Below are positions 10,252-20,578 of a stretch of DNA of 64,000 nucleotides, piece by piece. Position 1 is the stretch's first letter. Each line of letters begins with the position of its first letter. A program made the translations under genes and the position numbers. Under the pieces are notes generated by a model, which was given only the letters and a program-made list of their open reading frames with translations, had not been told where the DNA came from and made no database searches. Source of the DNA: Diphasiastrum complanatum (taxonomy: Eukaryota > Streptophyta > Lycopodiopsida > Lycopodiales > Lycopodiaceae); contig CM055108.1 of assembly GCA_029204225.1 (NCBI GenBank), positions 20,963,644 to 21,027,643 of the forward strand, given 5' to 3'.

Positions 10252-10602
10252 CTACGTGCTAATAAATGATATTGTCACTCTTTTCCTATGAATTTTACAT
10301 AGGTTTACATCAACCAATAGCTGAGTGATGTACATCTCAACAGCTTCTTGGATGGTTGATATAGCCTCTGTCGTGACTCTGAAACCTAATCTAAATCCAT
10401 CAATGACTTCTTTTACAACGCAAACTATGGGGACTCTCGGTATAAGATATTCAGTCAACTTCTGGTACTATATGATCTCTTTAAGCCACTTGAAAATTGA
10501 TGGCTTTTGTCGTCACCTTAGTGAGGGTGGTTGCATTCTTCGAAGCTGCTTCCTTGGCCAAGGTGGTAATGGGTCTTCGATTGACTAGCTGCTCCGGGAT
10601 TT
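10252..10602 (-). pseudogene. Divergent histone H3-like sequence 1
   Basis: Minus-strand translation gives a tail-like lysine-rich stretch (TTLAKEAASKNATT) followed by the H3 fold: VALKEI, YQKLTEYLIP, VVKEV, AISTIQEAVEMYITQLL and VNLCKIHRKRVTI. These align in order with canonical H3 ALREI, YQKSTELLI, LVREI, AVMALQEASEAYLVGLF and TNLCAIHAKRVTI. Loop 1 has the canonical H3 length. One missing base near 10481 shifts the frame between the tail and VALKEI, and a TAG interrupts at 10468-10470. H3 wraps DNA in nucleosomes, but this copy is strongly diverged and broken. The final residues after RVTI do not match H3. No intron is seen, which fits a retrocopy or an intronless H3 variant. Confidence 0.7.
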
Positions 10603-11060
10603 CCTAATCGAGCTCTTGTGTCTGCGCTTGATTACCCATCGCTGGGATTGCTTGATTGGGCTCTTCTGCCTATGCTTGATTACCAGTTGATGTTTCTGGA
10701 GTCTCTGGTAGTCTTCTCGCCTTCTTCTTGTTCCGTGACCTCCTACGGCTTTTCATCTCAGGTCTGTTTTTGTTGAATCCCACCAACAAGGCCATCATAG
10801 GCCCCATTAATGGGCCTTGAACATTCCCAGGAGATCGCAATTGTGTCAAATCCCTAGAAAGTAGTTCCATCCCCTGTGAACCAGCCAATGGAACTAGTAG
10901 ACCGAAGAAATCAGTTGGCAAAGGACCAAAAGCCCCTAGCTTTGAGTCTAGGAAATCCATTGCCACTTCTTGTTGGTTGTGTGTTGGGGAGGAACTACGT
11001 AATTGTTGTTGTTGCTGGAACTGTTCCTGTTGGTCCCAGCTCCTGATGTTGGAGCTGGAG
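10603..11060 (-). pseudogene. Open frame upstream of the H3-like sequence
   Basis: The minus-strand frame reads into the H3-like tail in the same phase, interrupted by two stops near 10604 and 10670. It contains a glutamine run (QQEQFQQQQQL), a Pro/Leu/Gly-rich central part (MDFLDSKLGAFGPLPTDFF) and a basic patch (KSRRRSRNKKKARR). I do not recognise it. It might be an extended N-terminal tail of the H3-like protein or an unrelated remnant. Confidence 0.35.
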
Positions 11061-11414
11061 AACTTTATCCAAGAAAAAGTAAATAATAACGAGATAAAGA
11101 AACCCGATTTATTGAGAATAGAAAGTGGAAATATAGAAATGTCGTTGAGAGATGGACAATAGAAAGGAATAGTTGTAGTGAAAAGTAGGTTCCCAGCACA
11201 TGCTTGGTAAATAGGTAAGTTCTCCCCTAGGTGAGTCCATGTGGTGGATGTACTAAAGGTTAGTTAATGTTATATTCTAGGGCTGTCAAGTGTAGTTATT
11301 GCTCTTTATAGGGTTAATGTAGGGTTAACATTAAGAAGTGTACCATGTGGGTCCACAGTCTAATATTTGAATTTGCCATGTCATATGGATTTCATGATTT
11401 TGACTGAAACATAG
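11061..11414. other. No gene seen
   Basis: This AT-rich stretch between the H3-like region and a copia integrase remnant has no domain, RNA gene or clear repeat. Confidence 0.5.
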
Positions 11415-11925
11415 ACAAATCAGAAAGTGAAACGAGTGAGATTGGACAACAATGGTAAATATATTGGCAACAAATTCAAATATTGTTTTAAGGAGAGAGC
11501 GATCCACCATGAGTTACATGCCTCGACAAAATGGCCTAGCGGAATGCAAGAACAGAAGTATCATGGACATGGCTAGGTGCATGCTCTATGATAGAGGTTT
11601 GCCTAAATTTTTGTGGGCAGAGGCTATGAGTACAACGGTGGATATCTTAAACATAATTCCCAATTGACTAATGAGAAAATCCACCCCTATAATGCCATAT
11701 GGAGTGGATAGAAGCCAACGCTAGAGCATATGAGGATATTTGGGTGTAAGGCATACATCCATGTTCCGGATGATCATAGAAAAAAAAATTGGACCAAAGA
11801 GAATTACCATAGGTTTTTGTCGGATACCCTAGTAGTGCTCAAGAGTAATGATCCTACGAAAAGAAGAGTAGTTCTGTCTCGAGATGTGGTCTTCAATGAA
11901 GAAGAAATTATGGAATCTGGATGAG
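11415..11925 (+). pseudogene. Copia integrase remnant
   Basis: The plus strand carries RLDNNGKYIGNKFK, then after frameshifts PRQNGLAECKNRSIMDMAR and LPKFLWAEAMSTTVDILN, and then MRIFGCKAYIHVPDDHRKK and RRVVLSRDVVFNEEEI. These are the second half of the copia integrase core and its C-terminal domain. The catalytic Asp context DNGGEY has become DNNGKY. At least three frame breaks occur. Nothing of RT follows. Confidence 0.8.
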
Positions 11926-12054
11926 AACAAGTGAAACCAGGGCATACCCAAGTACTCATCATGGATGCAAGGTGGGACCATCTCGCCATGATGACTGAGG
12001 GTGGAAATGTGGAGAGTGATTTTAGGAAGAGAGCAGGGCTTTTCGTTCATTTCT

Positions 12055-12155
12055 GCGTCTTCTCTCTTGATCAAAGTTATCAGAGTCCAAATTAGTGCTT
12101 TCATTATCATCGACTCTTTTGATGGCATCGGCGCAGGTTGCTTGAAAAGACACAT
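12055..12155. repeat. ~100-bp repeat shared with 36720-36830
   Basis: The stretch containing TTATCAGAGTC, GTGCTTTCA and GATTGCTTGAAAAGACA-type wording matches 36720-36830 with scattered substitutions. Both copies also keep the same minus-strand reading frame (KALxxTLIT). The origin is unknown, possibly a retrotransposon leader because it precedes copia material in one case. Confidence 0.6.
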
Positions 12156-12609
12156 ATTTGTCTCTTCATTTCGTTTGCTGCTTGATGCCCTTGGGTAGTC
12201 CTACCATGAACCATGTCAAGACACTGTGGTCTGGGACACTATAAGATTATTGTGAGACAATCAATGACATCCTCGAAGTTGGATTTAGGCAATTCAACTT
12301 TTTCATATTTAATGTCAATTTGCAATGGTCCCAATGCAACTATCAGGATAGATGAGAGTAGTTATTTTGCCATTGACTCTACCAAGCTTTGGACAGATCA
12401 AAGTGATACATTTTTTTTCTCAAGAATGTGAGCAAGCACATTTCTTCTATGTCTTCAAGATATTCATGCTCTTTTGTTGTCAATTAATCGATTTTCAATG
12501 TACTACAAAATGTGTATACTGTCACGGTATAATAGTACCCAAGCAATTGTAACATAGCTATGGATACTAACTACGAGTCAACGTTTATGGTAACATTGAT
12601 TAATTACAA
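12156..12609. other. No gene seen
   Basis: Short open frames occur without recognisable motifs. The stretch is probably a retrotransposon remnant, judging by its surroundings. Confidence 0.4.
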
Positions 12610-13037
12610 GTGGTCTTTCACCCCGATCGTTCAGATCCCAGATGGTGGTACGTGATTCAAGTCACTCCTCAAAGTAAAAGAATCTTTAAAGATAGAGATG
12701 TCATGGAGGACATGGTGCTGCCAGTTGATGCATGTCATGAACAAGATCGTGATGACAGATTCGCTGACACATTTTCGGAGGATGATCATGTGCAAGCTTC
12801 ACAAGCTAATGATGACATTGAGCGTGATGAATGCATCATCATTGGATGGTTTGGCGACACATGACACACCTTCCTGACCTCACTCGTCATCACTGTCACC
12901 ATTAGCTTTTGAAGATCAGCTTATTAATGATGAAGCTATAGGAGATATTTGGGTAGAATTAGAGATAGACTCATTTGGTTTGGTGGATGTGTTGCATGAT
13001 CATGCATCAAATATGAACCACCAAATGAATAAGTGAG
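12610..13037 (+). pseudogene. Degraded copia-like integrase tail or unrecognised coding end
   Basis: The translation has TPQSKRIFKDRDVMEDM, resembling the SRDVVFDE region that ends copia integrase. An acidic linker rich in Asp/Glu/Ser follows, and after a frameshift LAFEDQLINDEAIGDIWVEL ending at a TGA near 13035. The last ~250 bp recur at 15940-16185 with the same residues, so the sequence was coding before it was duplicated. The identity is tentative. Confidence 0.4.
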
Positions 13038-14079
13038 ATAGTACGATGTATTTTGACTCATTGTAATATTAATCATATTGCTCACATATGCAATTACACT
13101 TTATTAATTGACTACTTGACATCGAACAAGAAGTCGATGCATGTGAGTACACAGTTTGTGATCATCATTTTTTTGTGATACATAAATTTCTTTATTCACT
13201 TGTGCATATGGCAACCAATGTTGATAGAAAATGGAATTCAATGTGTTGATACGTAACAAATTCCAAAAGTGAGATCCATTTACATTATGTTTTATACCGT
13301 GGTTTATACTGAGGTGTCTTTTTTTTCATCAGTCTCGGTATTATCCTCGGTTAGTAGAGTGTCATGAATGCGTTGCTAGAATAATCAGTCGCGGATTAGT
13401 TGCGAAAGGCAAGACTAAATATTAGTCACGAATAGCTAGACTAATAATAATTCGCTAAGAACAGATTACTAGATTGAGCAATAAGAGAGTCAGACAGAAT
13501 GTAGAAAAGCATAGCAATATTGACACAAATGTGAATGCAGAACAAAACAGAGTTGTTATCAGATTAAGTATATCAAAATATATATGTCAATAATGTTGTG
13601 GAGCACAAGACAATAGCAAACAAAACTACGTATTCTACAAATACTGACAATACAAAGAATCAATGCACGAGGGCATCTACTTCGTCTATCTCTGATAAGC
13701 TTCTGATGCTATTACTTTCACACACATTGTTATCTCACATCTTTTAGAATACAAAAATGGTATTCAATATAAATACACAATTTTACAGGTGTGCTGATGA
13801 AGAAGGTAAATGTGGATGTGTTGTCTGTGGGAGATCGTGGGTGGCTATTGTCATCGTCAAATCTGTTAGCACAGTTGCATGGGATGAGCGTGAGAAGGCC
13901 ACAACATCAGTCTTTGCTGAAATGAATGTTGGTGAAGATGCAAAAAATGCGACACTTTGACAAATGCCTTAAGATTTGATTTATAGGGTGCCTTCGCTTT
14001 TCTGTAGGGGCACCTTTGGCATTTTGTAAGGCAAGGTCGTCTTTTTCGCCTGTCACAAATCACGTGTAAAAACACAGTG
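12788..14079. repeat. Segmental duplication, copy 1 (partner 15940-17314)
   Basis: About 1.29 kb aligns end to end with 15940-17314. It comprises ~580 bp of coding-end and flanking sequence plus a truncated family B LTR. Relative to copy 2 it lacks roughly 80 bp at the LTR outer end near 13372, which removes the TGTTGGAG terminus. Divergence is a few percent. It stops abruptly at 14079, where copia integrase sequence begins. Confidence 0.9.
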
Positions 14080-15623
14080 CCGTTGTTGAGGCAGTACTCC
14101 TTGAATTTGTTGGAGATGTATTCTCCTCTACTATCTGACCTCAACACTTTGATTCGTTTTCCAGTTTGATTCTCAGTTTGCTCTTTGAATTGTTTGAGTT
14201 CAATGAAAGCCTATAACTTCTGTTTAATAAAATAAACAACTATTCTTCTAGAAAACTTGTCAATAAAGGTAATGAAACACCTTGCATCTAACAATGAAGG
14301 AGTTTGCATAGGTTTACATATATCTGTGTGAACAACATCTAGCAGACAACAGATTTGTAGAGAGTTTAGGAACATATAAGACTTTTGATAGTAATTTGAA
14401 TTGATCGTGCTGGAATCGCAATCTTACAATACCTTCACCTTCAATAGTGTGAGTACTATTGTCACAAGATGAACAAATTTCTTTGTGTCGTAAGACATGT
14501 AGGAGTTGAAGATCCCATGTTGATTGGTCATATATTGAGTTGCTCCAGAATCCAGAAACCATGAATCATCCAAAAATGCACTTTGATCTTTGACCATAAA
14601 TGCACCTTCATCCACTTCGACCTAGAGAGATGATGAGACTGTGTTTGCTTGTTGATCAAGTTGCTTGGCTGCGTTCTTTGCTTGAAAAATTCGACAATCC
14701 TTGATCTCATGGTTATTGCCTTGCAATACCTGCAAAACATCTTTTTCTTCGACTGTGGATTCGATGATTGTTCTTGACTTTGAGTCGGCTTCTCATTTGT
14801 TGTAGCCTTCTTGGAGCCTTTTTACTTCTGTCGCTTAGATCCTTTGTTGACATATAGACCCTAAGAGGAGGAAGCAGACGATGTGTCTTGACTTCTTCTA
14901 TTGTCTTCTTGTAGCGACATAGTAATAGCTCTAGTAAGAGTTGAATCTAAGTGTGTCGATATGATCATCACCCAGTTCTCATATGTAGAGGGCAAGCTTA
15001 AAAGCAATGTTATGATTGTATCTTGATCATCTATGACTGATCTGACAGAGGCCATTTGTTGCAAGAGATTCTTAAACTGGTTAATGTGACTCTGAAGTGA
15101 ATCACCAACAGACATCTTGAATGTGAAGAATTTCCTTTGTAGATGTAACTTAGTAGTTACGTCCCTCTTGTCATATAGTGAGTCCAAGATGTCCCAAATG
15201 TCTTTTGATGTTTTAGCTTCAGCTATATGTCCAATCTGTGTATCTAATATATTGAGGATAATAAGTGCGAAAGCTTTACCATCCTTTGATTTCCACTTTG
15301 AGTCATCGTCTTCAGGTTTTACTTCTTACTTGTGACAACATCCCATAATTCGCTGGCAAGGTCTTCATCTTAAATTTTCCACAAATGATAATTGGATCCA
15401 TTCAGCTTGTCTGCGATGAGATCGGCTTTACTTTAAGAATCCATATGGAACTTAGTCTGTTGATTGTGTCAATGATGCTAAGATGTAGTAATCCCAACAG
15501 TAGGAAACCAATTCTCTGATACTGAAAGGTTGGAAAGAACTGAAGAGTTTGATATCAATTTGATATTGCAAAAGACTTTCGCTCTAATATCATGTAGAAA
15601 TCATATAAAGAAGTAGTGACATT
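14080..15623 (-). pseudogene. Copia family B gag, protease and integrase remnant
   Basis: On the minus strand, gag of the UBN2 type (MDSLYDKRDVTTKLHLQRKF, LLLSLPSTYENWV, 14861-15187) is followed by a degraded nucleocapsid. Protease (DDSWFLDSGATQYM, 14424-14615), the pre-integrase section (VPKLSTNLLS) and an integrase scrap (LRSDSRGEYISNKFKEYC, 14084-14147) come next. There is then a jump to LTR sequence at 14079, so most of integrase, RT and RNase H are deleted. Several frameshifts are present. It is closest to the sequences at 19245-20578 and 26201-27480. Confidence 0.82.
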
Positions 15624-15635
15624 GCTCTGATACCA
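15582..15635 (-). promoter_or_regulatory. Two successive primer-binding-site-like sequences
   Basis: The minus strand shows a standard TGGTATCAGAGC at 15624-15635. About 40 bp inward there is a degenerate version (TGATATTAGAGC, about 15582-15593), each next to a TG/CA-like boundary. This looks like a duplicated LTR-leader junction. Confidence 0.6.
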
Positions 15636-15939
15636 TGTCAGAAATAGGATAGATAATAGTACCGGAAACTTTCTACTTCCAGTGCATGACTATGCCTATC
15701 AAAATTGAACAAAGCAGTAGTGATGGGAATCACATTCAATCTTTAGCAACTAACTTTAAAATCGCTAAATACTAAGTGATTATGTAGCCAAACATGAAGT
15801 ATTGAATTCTTAGACAATTTCTATCAGTTACAAAGAAAATACAGAGGTGCATGCATTCTGACATATATTGAACGCAATAAAGGATAGTATTGATTCAGAA
15901 AAAGAAAATCAGATGCCAATGAGTGCAAAACAATAGTGG
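15636..15939 (-). repeat. Truncated 5' LTR of the 14080-15623 copia remnant
   Basis: It starts TGTCAGAAATAGG next to the primer-binding site. It shares the phrases GATTATGTAGCCAAACAT and ATGACTA(T/C)GCCTATCA with the LTR at 27619-28017. It is cut off at 15939 by the second copy of the segmental duplication. Confidence 0.65.
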
Positions 15940-17314
15940 ATGTGCAAGCTTCACAAGCTAATGATGACGTTGAGCGTGATGCATCATCATCGGATGGTTC
16001 GGTGACACATGACACACCTTCTTGACCTCACTCGTCGTCACGTCGCCATTAGCTTTTGAAGATAAGCTTATTAATGATGAAGCTATAGGAGATATTTGGG
16101 TAGAATTAGAAATAGACTCATTTGGTTTGGTGGATGTGCTGCATGATGATGCGTCAAATATGAACCACCAAATGAATAAGTGAGATAGTATGATGTATTT
16201 CGGCTCATTGTAATATTAATCATTTTGCTCACATATGCAATTACACTTTATTAACTGACTACTTGACATCGAACAAGAAGTCGATGCATGTGAGTACACA
16301 ATTTGTGATCATCATTTTTTTGTGATACATAAATTTCTTTGACTCACTTGTGCATATGGCAACCAATGTTGATAGAAAATGGAATTCAATGTGTTGATAC
16401 GTAACAAATTCCAAGAGTGAGATCCATTTACATTTTGTTTTATATCGTGGTTTATACTAAGGTGTCCTTTTTTTCATCAGTCTCGATATTATCCTCGGTT
16501 AGCAGAGTGTCATGAATGCCTTGTTGGAGAAAGAGGGTGTGTGAGTGTGAGGAACGAAAATAGACAAATTATTAGTCGAGAATGGTTTGCGAAGAGTTAG
16601 ACTGAGCTCGACTGATAATCAGCCGCGGATTAGTTGTAAAACACAAGACTAAATATTAGTTGCAAATAGCTAGACTAATAATAATTTGCTAAGAACAGAT
16701 TACCAGATTGAGCAATAAGAGAGTCAGATAGGATGTAGAAAAGCAAAGCAATATTGACACAAATGTGAATGCAGAACAAAACAGAGTTGTTATCAGATTA
16801 AGTTTATCAAAATATACATGTCAATAATGTTGTGGAGCACAAGACAATAGCGAACGAAACTACGTGTTCTACAAATACTGACAATACAAAGAATCAATGC
16901 GCGAGGACATCTACTTCGTCTATCTCTGATAAGCTTCTGATGCTATTACTTTCACACACGTTGTTATCTCACATCTTTTAGAATACGCAAATGGTATTCA
17001 ATATATATACACAATTTTACAGGTGTGCAGATGAAGAAGGTATAAAGTGGATGTGTTGTCTGTGAGAGATCATGGGTGGCTATTGTCATCGTCAAATCTG
17101 TTAGCACAGTTGCATGGGATGAGCGTGAGAAGGCCACAACGTCAGTCTTTGCTGAAATGAATGTTGGTGAAGATGCAAAAAATGCGACACTTTGACAAAT
17201 GCCTTAAGATTTGATTTACATGGTGCCTTCGCTTTTCTATAGGGGCACCTTTGACATTTTGTAAGGCAATGTCGACTTTTTCGCCTATCACAAATCACGT
17301 GTAAAAACACAGTG
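15940..17314. repeat. Segmental duplication, copy 2 (partner 12788-14079)
   Basis: The partner of 12788-14079. This copy keeps the intact LTR outer end (TGTTGGAG at 16522). The ~580 bp outside the LTR (15940-16521) are shared with copy 1, so the duplicated unit included host or older repeat flank, not only the LTR. Confidence 0.9.
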
Positions 17315-17495
17315 TCATCTTTTTCGTCTTTTTCGCTTGTGGAAATTTACTTGTATTTATGCAGACAGTCACATTTTTCGCCAATCTTATTCTACATGTT
17401 AATATGCAGATTGTGCGACAACATGAGTAAAAATGCAGCATGAATGGAGGCAAATTAAAATAGGATTTAGGAGAGTAAAGGAGATAAATCCAACA
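16522..17495 (-). repeat. 3' LTR of copia family B (974 bp)
   Basis: Its ends are matching inverted termini TGTTGGA (16522) and TCCAACA (17489-17495). A purine tract on the minus strand (AAGGGGGGG, 17496-17505) sits immediately inside, as expected for the polypurine tract before a 3' LTR. The adjacent internal sequence (17503 onward) is copia RNase H on the same strand. Confidence 0.85.
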
Positions 17496-17502
17496 CCCCC
17501 CC

Positions 17503-18312
17503 TTAATTTGGATCCATGAATGCCATGATCTTCAGACTAAGCAATGCACAAAACTTGTTGTGTGCATTAACACTTAATGCCTTTGTGAATATATCTGCAA
17601 CCATGTCCTGCGTTCTGCAGTATGTTAAGCTCATCTCTTTGTTGAGAACCTTGTCCCTAATGTAGTGATATCTAATTTCAATGTGCTTACTCCTAGAGTG
17701 AAATCTAGGGTTGGCTGATAAGGCAATGACACTCTGATTATTACTAAATAAAATTGTGGGGTTGTACTGATACAAATTAATGTCTGACAATAAATTTCTC
17801 AACCAAAACGCTTCTTTAATAGATTGAGAAGCAGCAATGTATTATGCTTCTGTAGAAGAAAGTGTGATAGAGGTTTGCTTACGACTATTCCATGAGATAG
17901 GACCGTCGTTGAAAAAGAATATAAATCCAGATGTGGACTTACGATTGTCTACATCTCCTCCCCAACTTGCATCAGAATATCCACTAAGCTGATGAAGATT
18001 GTCATTGCTGAGATCTCCATAGCAGATGCACTGGTCCATGGTAACTCGAATATACCTCATGACTCTTATGAGAGCCTTCCAATAGGTAATGTTAGGATTA
18101 GCCATATGTTGGCTGAGTGAGCTCACTTCAAAAGAGATATCAAGTCTTGTATAGACCATTGCATACATGAAAGATCCAAGTATCGATCGATAAGGATACT
18201 CTCGCATATGTCCTCTTTCTGCTTGGTCTGGGGACATTGGTCCTTTGACAAATGCAGGTCTGGATCCATCGGTGAGTGAAGATACCTTTGTTGAGTGATA
18301 TAAATCAGTCAT
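17503..18312 (-). pseudogene. Copia family B RNase H and RT tether
   Basis: The frame shows YTRLDISFEVSSLSQHMANP, SGYSDASWGGDVDNRKSTSG, ISWNSRKQTSITLSSTEA, then after a break SKHIEIRYHYIRDKV and DMVADIFTKAL. These are the RT C-terminal tether and RNase H, including the DxSWGGD and SSTEAEY catalytic regions. A TAA breaks the AEY motif near 17840. RNase H removes the RNA template during reverse transcription. It ends just before the polypurine tract. Confidence 0.88.
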
Positions 18313-18960
18313 CTCACTCTGTGTCTATGGATCTGGATGCCCAGACAGGAGTGAGCTTCACCCAAATCAGTCATGTCGAACTCCTAAAACAGCATCTGCT
18401 TAGAATCCTTGACCAAGTATTGTTGCTGAAAGGCAGCGTATCATTCACATATAAGGTTATGATAATGAAGGATTGTTGCAATAACTTGGAATAGATGTTG
18501 CAATCAACAGTGCTTGGTTGGGATCCTTGTTCGATGAGAAATGTGTTGATCCTCTAAAACCAAGCTCTGGCAAACTATTTCAAGCTGTAAAGCGCTTTGT
18601 GGAGTTTATAGACATGATTCTTCATACCTTCCAGAACGTATCCTTTGGGCTAGATCATGTAGATGTCTTCTTGTATGTACTTCAAGGTCGGCAGCTACAG
18701 TATAAGATAGGAGGGCTTGGATCGACGAATGCTTGACTATTGGACTGAAAGTCTCGCTGTAGTTGACGTTGGAGATCTGAGTGAATCCTCATGCTACCAG
18801 TCTTGCCTTCTTTCAATCAATTGCTCCATTGGCATTGTCGTTGATCTTGAAGATCCATTTGCAATCAATGATATTGTAGCCAATAAGAACTTCGACTAGT
18901 GACCATGTCTAGTTCTTGATCAGAGAGGAATACTCTTTGTCCATAGCTTCTCTCCAGAGA
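18313..18960 (-). pseudogene. Copia family B reverse transcriptase, degraded
   Basis: Pieced across frames, the minus strand gives CKWIFKI, KARLVA, GFTQISNVNYSETFSPIVKH, YVLEGM and HVYKLHKALYSLK. The active-site motif then reads LYVND instead of LYVDD, so one catalytic Asp is Asn. MTDLGEAHSCLGIQI follows. Several frameshifts and stops separate these blocks. The family context and order leave little doubt about identity. Confidence 0.8.
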
Positions 18961-19244
18961 TCAGAGTTTGGCTGGCTAAGGGCCTCTTCGACTGTCGTCG
19001 GTTACTATATCAAGAGACATGTAGACTCGTGTTGTGTGTGCACTCATCTTGATCTTCTGGGAGGATTCGACTAATGAACTACTCCTGGGACTTGTTGCTG
19101 GGTAGCAACAACATTTTCGTCTGATTTGCTGTCAAGAAGTGGGTCGACAATGGACACGCCTGAGCCAGAAGCTCGGATTGTCGTGTCAATGACAGGTGAT
19201 GAAGGTTCTCCTAGAGCAATATCCATGCCTTTGATATTGACGAA

Positions 19245-20150
19245 CTAATCCTCGATAAAGACTATATCTCGGCTATATAAGATTTGTTGGGTATCAGGAT
19301 CATACAACTTGTATGTATTATCAGATGAAGTATATCCAATCAAGATGGTCTTGAGACCTTGGAAGTCCAATTTCTTCCTCGTGTCTTTTGGGATCTGGGC
19401 GTAGGCAACACATCCAAACACTCTTAGGTTTTTCACAGAAGGCTTAGAGCCTGTCCACACCTCATGGGGTGCCTTGTCTGAGAGGGCCTTGGTCAAACAT
19501 CTATTCTGGATGTAAGCTGCAGTGGAGATAGCTTCGGCCCAGAATCTCTTAGGCAGTGATGCATGCGCTATCATACATTTGGCTGATTCAGCCAGAGTAC
19601 GGTTCTTCCTCTCCGCTAAGCCATTAGACTGAGGACTATAAGGAGTGATGAATTGCTGCTCAATGCTTTGGCTTTGGAAGTACTCCTTAAACTCGGTAGA
19701 AATATATTCTCCACCGTTGTCTGACCTTAGGGCCTTGATCATCCTTTCAGTCTCCTTTTTAGCACGCTCCTTGAACATTCTGAAGCAGTTGAAAGCTTCT
19801 GATTTCTTCTTAATAAAGTACACCATAGTCCTTCTAAAAAATTCATCAATAAAAGTTATAAAACTCTTTGCATCCTTCAACAAAGGATTTTTCATTGGGC
19901 CACAAATGTCTAAATGTACAATGTCTAACAATCCTCTAGCAATATGCTGATGGCTTGATTTAAATGGTTTTCTAGTATGTTTACCAACTAGACAATCTTG
20001 ACAGACTGGTAACTCAACTTTATCACGAGGATAGTCGAGATCAAAAACAATATATTGTCTAGACATTTGTTGTACAACATCATGATTCAAGTGACCAAGT
20101 CTATAGTGCCAAAGTAAACTTTTATTTGAATGAATAGAAGTACTGAGCAC
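19245..20150 (-). pseudogene. Copia family B pre-integrase and integrase
   Basis: About 301 open codons. The His/Cys domain (WHYRLGHLNHDVVQQM, CQDCLVGKHTRKPF) is followed by the integrase core with DICGPM, FITFIDEF, LRSDNGGEY, TPYSPQSNGLAERKNRTL and FWAEAISTAAYIQN. The C-terminal FGCVAYAQIP, ILIGYTSSDNTYKLYDP and YSRDIVFIED complete it. All D-D-E residues are visible. It is the best-preserved integrase in the window, but neighbouring protease and RT are in other frames. Confidence 0.9.
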
Positions 20151-20578
20151 CTAACTAGAGGCAGAAAAGCAATGACTTAATTTATACAAGTATCCATGCC
20201 TCTTTCCAAGTGCTAGGATCTTGCCTGTTCTATCAACTACTTTGTATTGATCACATTCAAATTCTACTCTATGTCCTAGATCTGTGATCCTGCTTACAGA
20301 GAGCAGATTCGTAGATAAATTTGGTACATATGGAACTTGAGAGAGTAGCTTAGATTGATCATTTGCAAAACTCAATCTCATAGTACCTTCACCTTTAATA
20401 GCTTGTGTGCTATTGTCGCCAAGGTGAGTATATTTCTTGGTACTATAAGGTGTATAGGACTCGAAACAGCCAATGAGGCTGGTCATGTGCTGAGTGGCTC
20501 CAGAATCCAGGAACCAAGAACTGTCGCTGGATGCTCCGTGATGGCTGGTCATGAAGGCATCATGATCGGCTCATTAGA
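20151..20578 (-). pseudogene. Copia family B protease and pre-integrase start
   Basis: The translation has SSWFLDSGATQHMTS (aspartic protease active site), GDNSTQAIKGEGTMRL and VPNLSTNLLSVSRITDLG. It is closely similar to 26201-26760, which has the same segments. The stop between this frame and 19245-20150 falls in the pre-integrase region. Upstream sequence changes abruptly near 20578. Confidence 0.88.

Larger units (their letters stand above)
17496..20578 (-). mobile_element. Copia family B internal region, 5'-truncated
   Basis: On the minus strand the order is protease, pre-integrase, integrase, RT and RNase H, then the polypurine tract and 3' LTR. The left part (gag, leader, 5' LTR) is missing: sequence identity ends near 20578, where unrelated DNA begins. 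Sister copies at 14080-15635 and 26201-28017 keep the gag end instead, so together they cover a whole family B element. Confidence 0.85.
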
